A program made the position numbers and the translations under genes. The notes below the pieces were generated by a model that did not search any database, was not told where the DNA came from, and worked only from the letters and a program-made list of their open reading frames with translations. DNA of 64,000 bases from Embiotoca jacksoni (Eukaryota; Chordata; Actinopteri; Embiotocidae), in contig JAKOON010000013.1 in the NCBI GenBank assembly GCA_022577435.1, positions 2,802,501-2,866,500 on the forward strand, written 5' to 3'. This document shows positions 33,842 to 43,990 of this stretch, piece after piece (positions within the stretch are counted from its first letter, which is position 1; every line of letters begins with the position of its first letter).

Positions 33842-34944
33842 CTGAGTTATTTTCAGAATGTGTGTGTGAAACAAAATGCTCTACACGATCCTACCCTCTC
33901 GGCGCTCTAGAGTTACCTACTGTGTGGTGAAACCCAAGAGCCTGTTATCTTAGAGCCGTCTACCAGGTATGAAATTGGACCCCTGGCCGGTCCAAGCGAA
34001 GAGGCCGGGGTGGAAATGAACCTTGATGCCTAATAACCCCCAATTTTCCTCCATAATGTACTCCCAGCGTGGCCCAGGAGGTTGTTTTTTTCCCCCCTCC
34101 TCTTCTTTTTTTTTTTTTTTTTGGTATGAAATGCTGAGGTTGGTGCTGTGTCCGGTTTCTAACTCCTGGCTGGTGTTCTCCGTCGTAGGTGTGGTTCAAG
34201 AACAGGAGGGCCAAGTGTCGCCAGCAGCAGCAGAGTGGCAGCAGCGCCAAAGCCAGGCCGCCCAAGAAGAAGTCCTCTCCGGCCCGGGAGAGCACCGGGT
34301 CCGAGAGCAGCGGCCAGTTCACGCCTCCCGCCGTCTCCAGCACGGGCTCTTCCTCCTCTTCCTCCTCGTCCACCAATCACACGGGTCCGGCGGCGCTCAG
34401 CAGCACCTCTACCTCCATCAGCACCGTCTCCTCCATCTGGAGCCCCGCCATCTCCCCAGGAAACGCCCCCGCTCCCGCCGTGGCGCCGCTCCCCGAGCCC
34501 GGACCCCCGTCCAACGCCTCCTGTATGCAGCGTTCGATGTCGGGCTCCGCCGCCGCCGCCGCCGCCACTTCCTACCCCATGTCCTACAACCAGACGCCGG
34601 GCTACGGCCAGGGCTACCCCGCCCCCTCCAGCTCCTACTTCAGCGGCGTGGACTGCGGCTCCTACCTGGCCCCCATGCACTCCCACCACCACCCCCACCA
34701 GCTCAGCCCCATGACGGCCTCGTCCATGTCGGGCCACCCGCACCACCACATCAGCCAGTCGTCGGGCCACCACCACCACCACCACCACCACCAGGCCTAC
34801 GGAGGCTCCGGCCTGGCCTTCAACTCCTCCGACTGCCTGGATTACAAAGAGCAGACTGCAGCCTCCTCGTGGAAGCTCAACTTTAACACCACAGACTGCT
34901 TGGACTACAAAGACCAGGCCTCCTGGAGGTTCCAAGTCTTGTGA
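31805..34944 (+). CDS. otx1: Homeobox protein Otx1, complete coding region
   Basis: Otx1 is a nuclear bicoid-class homeodomain transcription factor that patterns forebrain, midbrain and sense organs. Three coding exons (31805-31901, 32537-32688, 34189-34944) join in frame to give 334 aa, close to the human protein (about 354). It opens MMSYLKQPPYGVNGLGLSGA. The homeodomain is residues 38-97, with lysine 50 (Lys87, in VWFKNRR) that sets TAATCC preference. After it come a Gln run, a basic RPPKKK stretch, a Ser8 run (137-144), the conserved SIWSPA motif, an Ala run, a His8 run (277-284) and two copies of the Otx tail motif DCLDYK (298-303, 319-324), ending WRFQVL. The His run is typical of Otx1 rather than Otx2. 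Linkage to ehbp1 agrees. A fish otx1 paralogue label (a or b) cannot be assigned here. Confidence 0.97.
31902..32536 (+). other. otx1: otx1 intron between first coding and homeodomain exons
   Basis: This 635-bp GT-AG intron is AT-rich with a poly-C run near 31918-31936 and an A-run at 32446-32460. No further feature was recognised. Confidence 0.93.
32537..32688 (+). CDS. otx1: otx1 homeodomain exon
   Basis: The exon follows a TTTCCCGCAG acceptor, completes the split Ala codon and encodes TPRKQRRERTTFTRSQLDIL through KINLPESRVQ. It ends at a GTAAGA donor. It carries homeodomain positions 1-46. The intron interrupts helix 3 between Gln46 and Val47, the usual Otx intron position. Confidence 0.97.
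32689..34188 (+). other. otx1: otx1 intron inside the homeodomain
   Basis: This 1500-bp GT-AG intron interrupts the homeodomain coding sequence. It holds a 66-base (AC)n tract at 33774-33839 and a T-run near 34107-34122 that may serve the acceptor region. Confidence 0.95.
33774..33839. repeat. (AC)33 microsatellite in otx1 intron
   Basis: Uninterrupted AC dinucleotides in the intron that splits the homeodomain. Confidence 0.97.
34189..34944 (+). CDS. otx1: otx1 terminal coding exon
   Basis: The exon starts at GTG (Val47 of the homeodomain, not an initiation codon) after a CGTCGTAG acceptor and ends with TGA at 34942-34944. It encodes VWFKNRRAKCRQQQQ, the Ser-, Ala- and His-rich transactivation region and the Otx tail. 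The DNA is strongly GC-rich, so both strands carry long open shadow frames, including one of about 258 codons on the minus strand. Confidence 0.97.
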   Translation: MWFKNRRAKCRQQQQSGSSAKARPPKKKSSPARESTGSESSGQFTPPAVSSTGSSSSSSSSTNHTGPAALSSTSTSISTVSSIWSPAISPGNAPAPAVAPLPEPGPPSNASCMQRSMSGSAAAAAATSYPMSYNQTPGYGQGYPAPSSSYFSGVDCGSYLAPMHSHHHPHQLSPMTASSMSGHPHHHISQSSGHHHHHHHHQAYGGSGLAFNSSDCLDYKEQTAASSWKLNFNTTDCLDYKDQASWRFQVL

Positions 34945-35539
34945 TCAGGCTCTTTCTTTTTTTTTTGTTTTGTTCTTTTTCCTCTTCCTTCCCTCCCTGC
35001 TCGTCCGCTCCCTCGTCTTTTTATTTGTATTTTTCCAGATTAGCTTATTGCTTGTTTTTAAAGACAAAAAGAGTTTATGAACCATAAGATAACAAGATAG
35101 CAGCAGCAATGCTCACCAATTGGACCTTTTTTTTTTTCTTTCTCCTTTTCCTTTTTCTTTTTCATCTCCCTCTCGTCCCGTTTTAAAAAGAAAACTTAAA
35201 AAAAAAAAGAAAAGAGAAACAGTCCTCGAGTCCTGTGAAGAGAACACGTCGGGAGCAGCTTCCTGACGACGAAGAATGGGTTTTTAAGACGCCCCCTTCT
35301 TGGATGAGCTTAACAGAACTGTTTTTCAACACAAGAGAAAAAGTCATTTCAACCAAACTCCTTTGACCACCAGCTCTCTGGATGGGAGGAATATTTTCCC
35401 CTCTGGGGCACCGACAGGAACTGCCTGCAGTGCCCTCTTACCTCCGACCCAATCAAATCCTGTATAGTTTTTATTTCTGAAATTTGTTATTTTAGGATGA
35501 CAAGAGATTTTTAGTCAGCTGCACCGAGGAGCTGAAATA

Positions 35540-35547
35540 TGTAAATA
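35540..35547 (+). promoter_or_regulatory. Pumilio-type element TGTAAATA in otx1 3' UTR
   Basis: The octamer TGTAAATA matches the Pumilio recognition consensus (established knowledge). It sits in the sense strand of the inferred 3' UTR, about 600 bp after the stop. One site can occur by chance in AT-rich sequence. Confidence 0.35.
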
Positions 35548-36088
35548 TGTATTTGGGTCAGTTACAGTGACCATGTTTAGTTGGTGTTTTTTCCGAATTT
35601 GAAATTGTTTATTACCACTTTGGGAGAAAAAAAAGAAAAAAAAAAACTGTATGTAAATCTTTCCAAATATTCCAAAGAGAACAAATTGGCCATAAAGTTC
35701 AGCTTTTATATACGTTGTTTTACTCAGACAAAAAAAAAAAATATATATGTTTTGGCAATTTGAAATGTCTCGGAAAACTAAATCTAAAAACCTAGATGCA
35801 GAAGTACTCCGGGCGTCCGTCCAGGGTGCACTTTGTTTTCCGGATATTATTATTCTAGCCTCTACATTTTCCAACCAGACCTCCTCTCTTGGGCATTGTC
35901 GTGATATTGGACATGTTTGAACCGCAGCACTTGGCTTGATATTGGAGTCAAAGCATTTTTTTTTTTAATTATTATTATTATTATTATAATAATTCTTTTG
36001 GAGAGGAAATGTGGATTTATAGCTCCAAAATGACAGTGAGATGTTGAATGTATCTTTAAGGCGACCACCCTTACATACATGTTCATCC

Positions 36089-36094
36089 AATAAA
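36089..36094 (+). terminator. otx1: polyadenylation signal AATAAA, otx1
   Basis: This canonical hexamer lies about 1.1 kb after the otx1 stop, in the context CATCCAATAAAGATCC. T-rich sequence follows within 25 bases. No other canonical AATAAA was noticed earlier in the 3' UTR. Confidence 0.75.
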
Positions 36095-36269
36095 GATCCG
36101 TTAAGTCATATTTATTTTCCACAGTGGATTCTGTCTCGGTTTGATTCCCAACAGGGAGTCCAAGTTGTTCCCTTTTTTTTTTTTCTTTTTTTTTTAGATG
36201 CATGTACACCAGCAAATTACAACATTGCCGTTTTCTCTCATTTGAACTAGTCACACTTTTATTTAAAAG

Positions 36270-36640
36270 CTTGTTGATTTTGTTTTTGCCTAATTATAAC
36301 CGGGTAAATGCAAATTAGTCCGTAATTAAAACAAGCCGTGAACGCACAGGCCCTGCATTTCCATTTTAGAGAGCAGCCGTTTAATCCTCTCTGTCTCTGC
36401 CTTAAATTGAAATACTAACATCTCCTTGCTTCAGGGAGACCAAGTGTTTTCTTGTTTTTTTTTTTTTTACTTCGGAGTTAAAAAGCCCCAAATATTGAGC
36501 CGGGAGACATTTGATCGAGGCGTAATTGAATGCAGCGCTGTAATGGTGTGATAATTACTCCTGCGCCCTGAGTTGGTTTCTCCAAAATAACCTGCAGGAA
36601 TTTCGCTGCCTCTGATGCGGTAATTACGTAGGTGGGGCAG
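36270..36640. promoter_or_regulatory. Candidate enhancer 3' of otx1
   Basis: A repeat-poor block after the otx1 3' end contains an ATGCAAAT octamer (POU-factor site), TAATCC in GTTTAATCCTC, and repeated GTAATTA/ATAATTAC cores. Regulatory function is inference. Confidence 0.3.
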
Positions 36641-36682
36641 GTTAGGGGGTCAGATGGAAGAGCGTGTGTGCGCGCACGCCTT

Positions 36683-36716
36683 TAATACGTTTATGCTCAC
36701 GGGCATAAACGTATTA
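36683..36716. repeat. Inverted repeat, 14-bp arms
   Basis: TAATACGTTTATGC (36683-36696) is the exact reverse complement of 36703-36716, with a 6-base loop. It lies about 570 bp past the otx1 polyadenylation region, just before an AT dinucleotide run. Confidence 0.85.
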
Positions 36717-36734
36717 TAAAAGAGGGGGAAGAAG

Positions 36735-36736
<2 letters not shown>

Positions 36737-36778
<42 letters not shown>

Positions 36779-36800
36779 CATATATATATAATATATATAT
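36737..36800. repeat. (AT)n microsatellite
   Basis: AT dinucleotides with short interruptions; strongly self-complementary. Confidence 0.95.
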
Positions 36801-37861
36801 CGCGTCAGTTCTCTGGCAAGGTTGTTTTGGACGAGCGTGTTTGGAGCCACGAAGGCCGCACTGAGAGCAGAGGAGGAGGTGCAAGCAGAGCGGGGCTCAC
36901 GCTAATTAATTGCCCCAATAAAACTGCGTCCTTGTGTAAAGAAATTAGTCCCAAAGGAGCAGGTTGTGCACGTTTTTATTTTAATGAAGACAAATACGAC
37001 CTTTTTTTTTTTTTTTCTTCTTCTTCATGAGACTAGTTTATGCTTAATTTCTGTCTTGACAGTTTAGTGGCCTACGGTACAGTTTTAATATTTATCTATA
37101 AAATGTCCACAAATATATACTTTATCATTGCATATTTTGCCCAATTAACAATCAAAAATCTCAAAGGTCTTATTATCGTATAATTCCACTTAAGGTAAAG
37201 AAAAGGCGACAAAACGTCTGAGGGACAGAAACCAGCAGAGGTGTTTTATTTAATCGATTATAATCAATCAATCAATCAATCAATCAACAAATAGAAGCTA
37301 GTTTTCTGTCAATCCAGCAGCCTGATTGGGGCAGTTTTATCACTGTTTGGGAGGAAACAACATTTCGTCTTCATAAAAGTGATATTTCTCGTGTTTTGTT
37401 GCAGCAAGATTAAAAAAGTCACATCGAGTGAAATTGTGTGAACTTGTAAGGAGCGTTTGCGCGTTGAATTTCTTCCGATTTAAACGATCACGAGCCAAAG
37501 AATGTTTGGAAACTAATGCGTCTAACGATGATCAATAACGTCTGAAGCAGAAGGAACAAACGGACCTCCATAAATTATTTTATATTTCGGTCTGAATTAT
37601 CTCCGGTAATTCCTCTTTTTCCGGGTAGTTTTGACTCTCGAGGCCTCTAAAAAAATATATAAAAAAATCCTCCAAATGAAACAATCAGCTCGTGAGGAAA
37701 AAGGTCACAACTTGCTTCATTTTAAAGGGCAACAAGCTAAAAAAAAAATGTGGGAATGGATCTTTTCGTCGTAATCCCTCCGATCAAACCGATCAGATTA
37801 GGATCCTAATCGATGGCCTACATATTGCAGCCTGCTGAGAGCCTGTTTCAGCTGCCGCGTG

Positions 37862-37866
<5 letters not shown>

Positions 37867-37893
<27 letters not shown>
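37867..37893. repeat. (TC)n microsatellite
   Basis: About 13 TC dinucleotides. Confidence 0.95.
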
Positions 37894-37897
<4 letters not shown>

Positions 37898-40800
37898 TTA
37901 TGTAAATGAATCTCGCAGCAGCTGAATAAATATCTGCCTACCAGGACATTAAACATGTTTGCGCCAAGACGCGCAAACAGCGCAGCGAGTGTCCGCCAAC
38001 AGCGGCGGATTTGTTCGGATCCGCATCAAAACAAACATTTGCGACCAATCTTGCGCGATTGTTGAAGGAGTTTGAAGGAGCCACAGGTCTCTGACGAGGC
38101 AGCTGTTCACCTTCAAACAGCGACAGAAAGGCAAAAGAGCGCTCCTGACAAAAGAGGAGAAGATCCGTTAATAAGTGTTTCCTGTGAGCGTGCGGAGGCG
38201 CAGCCGACGAGTCGAACACGCAGAGGACACACGTTTGTCTGCCGCCTTTAAGACGCACGTTTACTCCTTCAAAGAGCTGCACAGGAGAAAAAGATGGAAA
38301 CTAAAGGCCAAAATAGAAATGTCTTGCTTTAAAATAAAAGGGAATTCATTTGAACGGAAACTTCGTCCTGCAGATATTTAATTCTCCACGCTGCTGGTGG
38401 ACTCCAGAGTGGGTTTTCTTCCACGTGCAGGAATGAAAACAGCCTGAAATGTTAACGTGGTGTTGTGCAAAAAAAAAAAAAAAAAGTACTTTATGATTGT
38501 TTAAAGCTGTAAAATTAAACTACAAATGCAAAAATGTCACATCTTATTTAAGATAAACTGCATTAAAAAAAAAAAACATATTCCATTCTCATCAGCTTTC
38601 TGTGGCTGATGAAGTAAATATTTGTAATCTATTTGTCATCAAAACGCTCCAGAAAGATATTCTTGCATAAATTTTAATTGATCATGTTGCTGCTTCAGCT
38701 GCTGGCAGTTTTACTTTGGGGTTAAATTAAGGAACTCACAGTTTTCTCTATAGAAAATTAAGAGAATGTTTCCCCCCAATTTTCAGAAAAATGCTTATGA
38801 AAAATATTCAAAAGTTACATTTTAAGGTAAATCAAACTCTCAAATAAAACAAATTGTATACTTTATTTTATACTTACTTTATACTTCCTGTTTTGTTTTG
38901 TTTCTGACTTTTTGGTTATTTTGGTTATTTATGCCACAGGGGAGGATATTAATTTGACTTTTAACAATGCAATCTTGTGCATTTACTGTAAAAACATTAT
39001 AAAACACAAACCAGCTTCAGTAACTTTCTACAAACTTCCTTAAACACCTGAAGTTTAGTGCTGAAAGGCCCTTAATGTTTAAAACACACCTTAAATCATC
39101 CTCCTCTAACCTTTAAATGATCCCTCACGGATATGAAGATTGTATAGAAATCACAATCGACCCTTTAGGAGGATGGAAATGATTATAAAACAACGAGGAA
39201 TGCGTTGCAAAATATGCAAAAAACAGCATCCAGAAAAGCCAAACATGTTGACGCCAACGTGTTTCCTCGCTTGAACTGTAACGAGCTTCACGAATGAAGA
39301 GAGTGTGAGAAACAAAAACACCTTCGACGAGGTTCAGCAGAGATTAAGTTGATGATATCATCCAGTCAAATAGTTCCTCTCTTTGTTCGAGAAGCATGTT
39401 CCTCGATCAGCGTCTGAATTCTTTTAGAGCTTTGAGGAGACTTTAGCTAAACACCAGCATGGGGGTTTAATTGAGGACACGACCGATTGCTGGTATTTAA
39501 AATCTTCCAATCAGGTCTGTTGCTTGAATTTTCTCACAGCAGGGGCAGAAAAAGCCTCTAAAAAAAATAAATAAATCGTGACTGAGACGATTAAAGCCTT
39601 AAAAGTTCAACCGATAAATACAAAAACGGACATACGTCTGATATTTACGCATGAAATTAAGAAGCTGCTGCACCGGTTGTGTTTGGAGAGCGTGTGGCCG
39701 GTGTTGTTTCAACCCGAGCCGAGGGTCTGACGCCTTCGTGCTCCGTTCAATGGGGTCGATCGGTTCCACCACGACGTTTGACCTTTTGACCTCTCGCCCG
39801 CTCCGGCGAAGGCGCCTTAATGTGGGCGGACTGGAAACTGTTGACATTCTGTTCACACTTTGTCCAGGAAATGAACTGGAACCGCGCCGGACCCGCTTTT
39901 GCACGAGTGGCTGCGATTCGTATCTGGGAAGGTGAAGGAGAGACAGACGGAGGAGATAAAGGCACCGAGCCGGACTGATCCTCCAGTGTTTGGTTTGCGA
40001 GACCTCGCCGGCCTCGATAAGTCAGCGTGTGTGTGAGAGAGAAAGAGATTCGAAAGGACCGGGAGATGCGCTGATAGCAGCCTGCATGCTGGGACTGTTT
40101 TCTTGTCTTCCATTTCCATGCAGGACAGGAAAGAAAACAACACTCGCGCTCGTCTGTCATTGGCTGTCGGCTGTCGCCAGACCTTGGCGTCCTGGTGTGT
40201 TCATAGGCCGGTATGGAGAGTGAGAGGTGACACGGAGGAGGATTATATTTACCTGGGAGGTTAATCTGGGGTCAACTGTACACCGACATGGGTGTAGTCC
40301 GGGCCACCGTCTCCGGTTTCTCTGCTTTGTCAGGCGAGGCCTCGCTTTCTTTCCTTTTTCCTTCTTGCGTCTTGTTTTGTTATCAAATCTGGAGACCAAA
40401 AAAAAAAAAAAAAAAAAGGTCACTGCGGAAGATTTCTTTTTTTTGTAACCTTTTTTTTTTTTTTGGTCAAATTTCAAAATGTTGAAACGAAGCCAGCGGC
40501 GACCTCTTGAATCCGCCATCCAAACTCAAAGAGGGCGAAGGTAGCGTTGGTGGCTGTGAGGGGATTTCACAGTTGAGTCCAGGTGGCCAACACGGCCGAG
40601 CCGGTGGAGTGAAAGCAGCTTAGTCACCCCGACGGCACAAGGCGCTGAGAGCATTCATGAAATTCCTCGTAGGTTTGGATTCTTCGGTCGAGCAGAGGAG
40701 CCAGTCGGGACAATTCGTCTTAAAAAAAAAAAAAAAAAAGCAATTAATATTATTTCTAAGCTCCTAAATGATTGAAAAGACATTAAGCTCAAATGTTTTA

Positions 40801-43504
40801 CCGTGCTCACATTCCCGGTTTCGCTCGTCAAGCACGCTAACGTGTTATTTTGCAAATTAATACGAAGGACGTCTGAAGAGGTTGGAGATGCAAAAGGCGA
40901 TCAGAACGTTTCCACCGTTGGTGTCGCTCTCGAATGGAAAGCAGCAGCACGACGTGCGCTGAACACGTGGAAGCTGAAACCTTCACGAGTCAGTATTCCA
41001 ACACCGCTGGTTCACGGGCACGTTTGCGTTTCTTTTTGAGCAAAGAGCGCCGATCAAATTTTGTTTCAAACTCGGGAACTCGGAAAATCCGCGGCGATGA
41101 AGCGGCGAGGGCTGTCGAGGCGTTTTGAGTGACAATCGAGTTTGAAGAGTGGCAGAAGTGAAACCAGGATGTGGTTTTCTCGTGCGCCGTGGATTCGTCC
41201 TCCGGGGTCCGACCGTCAACACCGAGTTCTACTGTGACGTGCGGTCAGGTCAAAATTGCAAATGTGCAAATGTGCCCGTACCAGGGGGGGGGGGGGTCAC
41301 AAATAAACATGACTCACTCTGGTGCTGATGTTGATCAAGCGACGTAACTTGGAACATTTATTCCCGCAGGTTGTAGCTGCTGCACTCGTTTCACGTGCAA
41401 CAGAAACAGTCCGACACCGTTTGGTACCGCCTCGTATTGTTAAGTTCGGGTCAAAAACCAAAGAATTTGTGACGAAATTCAGCAGCCAAGTTGGGACGGT
41501 TGATTCCGACGGGGAACACAAACCAAATTTGGCATATCTCAACCTCACGGTGGCACTGGCGCTAATATTATCATAAATTCAATCAAAAAAATGTGTTGGG
41601 ATACTTGGGACACGTCCAAGTTCCACACGCAGCTGGGATTTCTAAATTTAATACTAAAATCAGAGCAGAGAAAGGTTTCTCTTCTTAGATTTGAGTGAAG
41701 CTAATCGCTAACATCCAGGCAGAGAAAGCTGTTCTGAGGTCGGCGGAGCAGTCAAACGCTTCCTTCCTTGTTTCTTTCCTCCTTTGAAGTAGCTGATGGG
41801 AAATCAGACAAGACCGGACCGCTGAACGCGTCTCCGTCTCCCTGCAGAGAAAGACTCACTTCACATCTGACTTTAAGAGAGCGGTTGCTGTTTCTGATGA
41901 CATCCTCGTTTCCTTCCCGGCGAGTCGGTTGCGTCACAGTGAGGAGGGATGGATTAGAAAGGCATTCGCTTGTATTATCTCATCTGGAAAGGATGCGGCA
42001 GACCCTCGTCCCAAGTCACAACTTGTCTTCTCCCAGCAGCCCTCCAGACCTGAGAGCTTAATGGAGGCTTGTTGACCTGCAGGCTTCGGTGTTTCCCAGC
42101 GAGGACGTTGTCTTCGCCTGTAAACAGTCTGCCGCCCCGTTTCCCTTTTCGTTTAGTTTGTTATTCAGCGACAAATTTCTCTTCACAAATGGAGCCAGAG
42201 GGCAGGAAGAGAGGAAAAAATAGCTCAAATCTGGAGCCTGCTTGAAAATGAAGCGCGAAGTCTCTAAATGCGGAAATAAGTTATGATTGAACAGACGGTC
42301 TTTTCTGTTATGATTCAAAAAGTCATTTAGAAACAAATGCAAATGTAGTTATCTTACTTAAATTTAGAGTCTCAAAGGGAGTTAAAAATCTCCTGAACAA
42401 ACGGTTGTTTTGGAGGTTTTGGATTACTATATAGTAATGCTATAGTTATAGTCAAACTATAGCGTGTCGTCCGAAATGTGAAAAAAAAGTCACACTATAG
42501 CGTGTCGTCCGAAATGTGAAAAAAAAGTCATACTATAGCGTGTCGTCAGAAATATGATAAAAAAGTCACACTATAGCGTGTCGTCAGAAATATGATAAAA
42601 AAGTCACACTATAGCGTGTCGTCAGAAATATGAAAAAAAAAGTCATACTATAGCGTGTCGTCAGAAATATGAAAGAAAAGTCATACTATAGCGTGTCGTC
42701 AGAAATATGAAAAAAAAGTCACTCTATAGCGTGTCGTCAGAAATATGATAAAAAAGTCACACTATAGCGTGTCGTCAGAAATATGAAAGAAAAGTCACAC
42801 TATAGCGTGTCGTCAGAAATATGATAAAAAAGTCACACTATAGCGTGTCGTCAGAAATATGAAAGAAAAGTCATACTATAGCGTGTCGTCAGAAATATGA
42901 AAAAAAAGTCATACTATAGCGTGTCGTCAGAAATATGAAAAAAAAAGTCATACTATAGCGTGTCGTCAGAAATATGGTCAAAAAGTCATACTATAGCGTG
43001 TCGTCAGAAATATGAAAAAAAAAGTCATACTATAGCGTGTCGTCAGAAATATGGTCAAAAAGTCATACTATAGCGTGTCGTCAGAAATATGAAAAAAAAG
43101 TCACACTATAGCGTGTCGTCAGAAATATGATAAAAAAGTCATACTATAGCGTGTCGTCAGAAATATGAAAAAAAAGTCACACTATAGCGTGTCGTCAGAA
43201 ATATGAAAAAAAAGTCACACTATAGCGTGTCGTCAGAAATATGATAAAAAAGTCATACTATAGCGTGTCGTCAGAAATATGATAAAAAAGTCATACTATA
43301 GCGTGTCGTCAGAAATATGAAAAAAAAGTCACACTATAGCGTGTCGTCTGAAATATGGTCAAAAAGTCACACTATAGCGTGTCGTCAGAAATATGAAAAA
43401 AAAGTCATACTATAGCGTGTCGTCAGAAATATGAAAAAAAAGTCACACTATAGCGTGTCGTCAGAAATATGATAAAAAAGTCATACTATAGCGTGTCGTC
43501 AGAA

Positions 43505-43990
43505 ATATGAAAAAAAAAGTCACACTACAGCGTGTCGTCAGCAATATGAAAAAAAAGTCACACTATAGCGTGTCGTCAGAAATATGAAAAAAAAGTCACA
43601 CTATAGCGTGTCGTCCAAAATATAAAAAAAAGTCATACTATAGCGTGTCGTCAGAAATATGATAAAAAAGTCATACTATAGCATGTCGTCACAAATATGA
43701 AAAAAAGACATACTATAGCATGTGGTCAGAAATATGAAAAAAAAGTCACACTAGTGTGTCGTCAGAAATATGAAAAAAAAGTCATACTATAGCGTGTCGT
43801 CAGAAATATGAAAAAAAAGTCACACTATAGCGTGTCGTCAGAAATATGATAAAAAAGTCATACTATAGCGTGTCGTCAGAAATATGAAAAAAAAAGTCAC
43901 ACTACAGCGTGTCGTCAGCAATATGAAAAAAAAGTCACACTATAGCGTGTCGTCAGAAATATGAAAAAAAAGTCACACTATAGCGTGTCG
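43505..43990. repeat. 377-bp (10-unit) block duplication inside the satellite
   Basis: The rare pair CACACTACAG followed by TCAGCAATATG occurs at 43521 and again at 43898, followed in both places by the CCAAAATATA unit and the TATAGCATGTCGTCACAAA unit. The same rare pair appears once more at 47579, showing longer-range copying as well. Confidence 0.75.

Larger units (their letters stand above)
34945..36115 (+). other. otx1: otx1 3' UTR (inferred extent)
   Basis: This is non-coding T- and A-rich sequence after the otx1 stop, with no other gene. It contains a Pumilio-type TGTAAATA at 35540-35547 within an AT-rich stretch, which suggests post-transcriptional control (inference). It ends just after AATAAA at 36089-36094. 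Confidence 0.75.
36116..42450. other. Intergenic DNA between otx1 and the satellite
   Basis: No exon was recognised. The stretch begins with a repeat-poor AT-rich block (36270-36640) with an ATGCAAAT octamer. It continues with a small hairpin (36683-36716), an AT dinucleotide run (36737-36800), an (AATC)n run near 37262-37290 and a CT run at 37867-37893. It ends in CpG-richer sequence (39650-41250) in which modest open frames on both strands match nothing I know. Confidence 0.7.

Noticed and set aside
34159..34935. 258-codon minus-strand frame and a 287-codon + frame over the same region
   Set aside because: Both are GC-rich shadows of the otx1 terminal exon, which has clear homeodomain and Otx tail text in another frame.
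37797..37810. ATTAGGATCCTAAT perfect 14-bp palindrome as a paired Otx site
   Set aside because: The half-sites do not match TAATCC in either orientation, so no binding claim is made.
41297..41576. Overlapping frames on both strands (83-84 codons)
   Set aside because: No recognisable protein family, and opposite-strand overlap suggests chance. Kept only as part of the CpG-rich segment finding.
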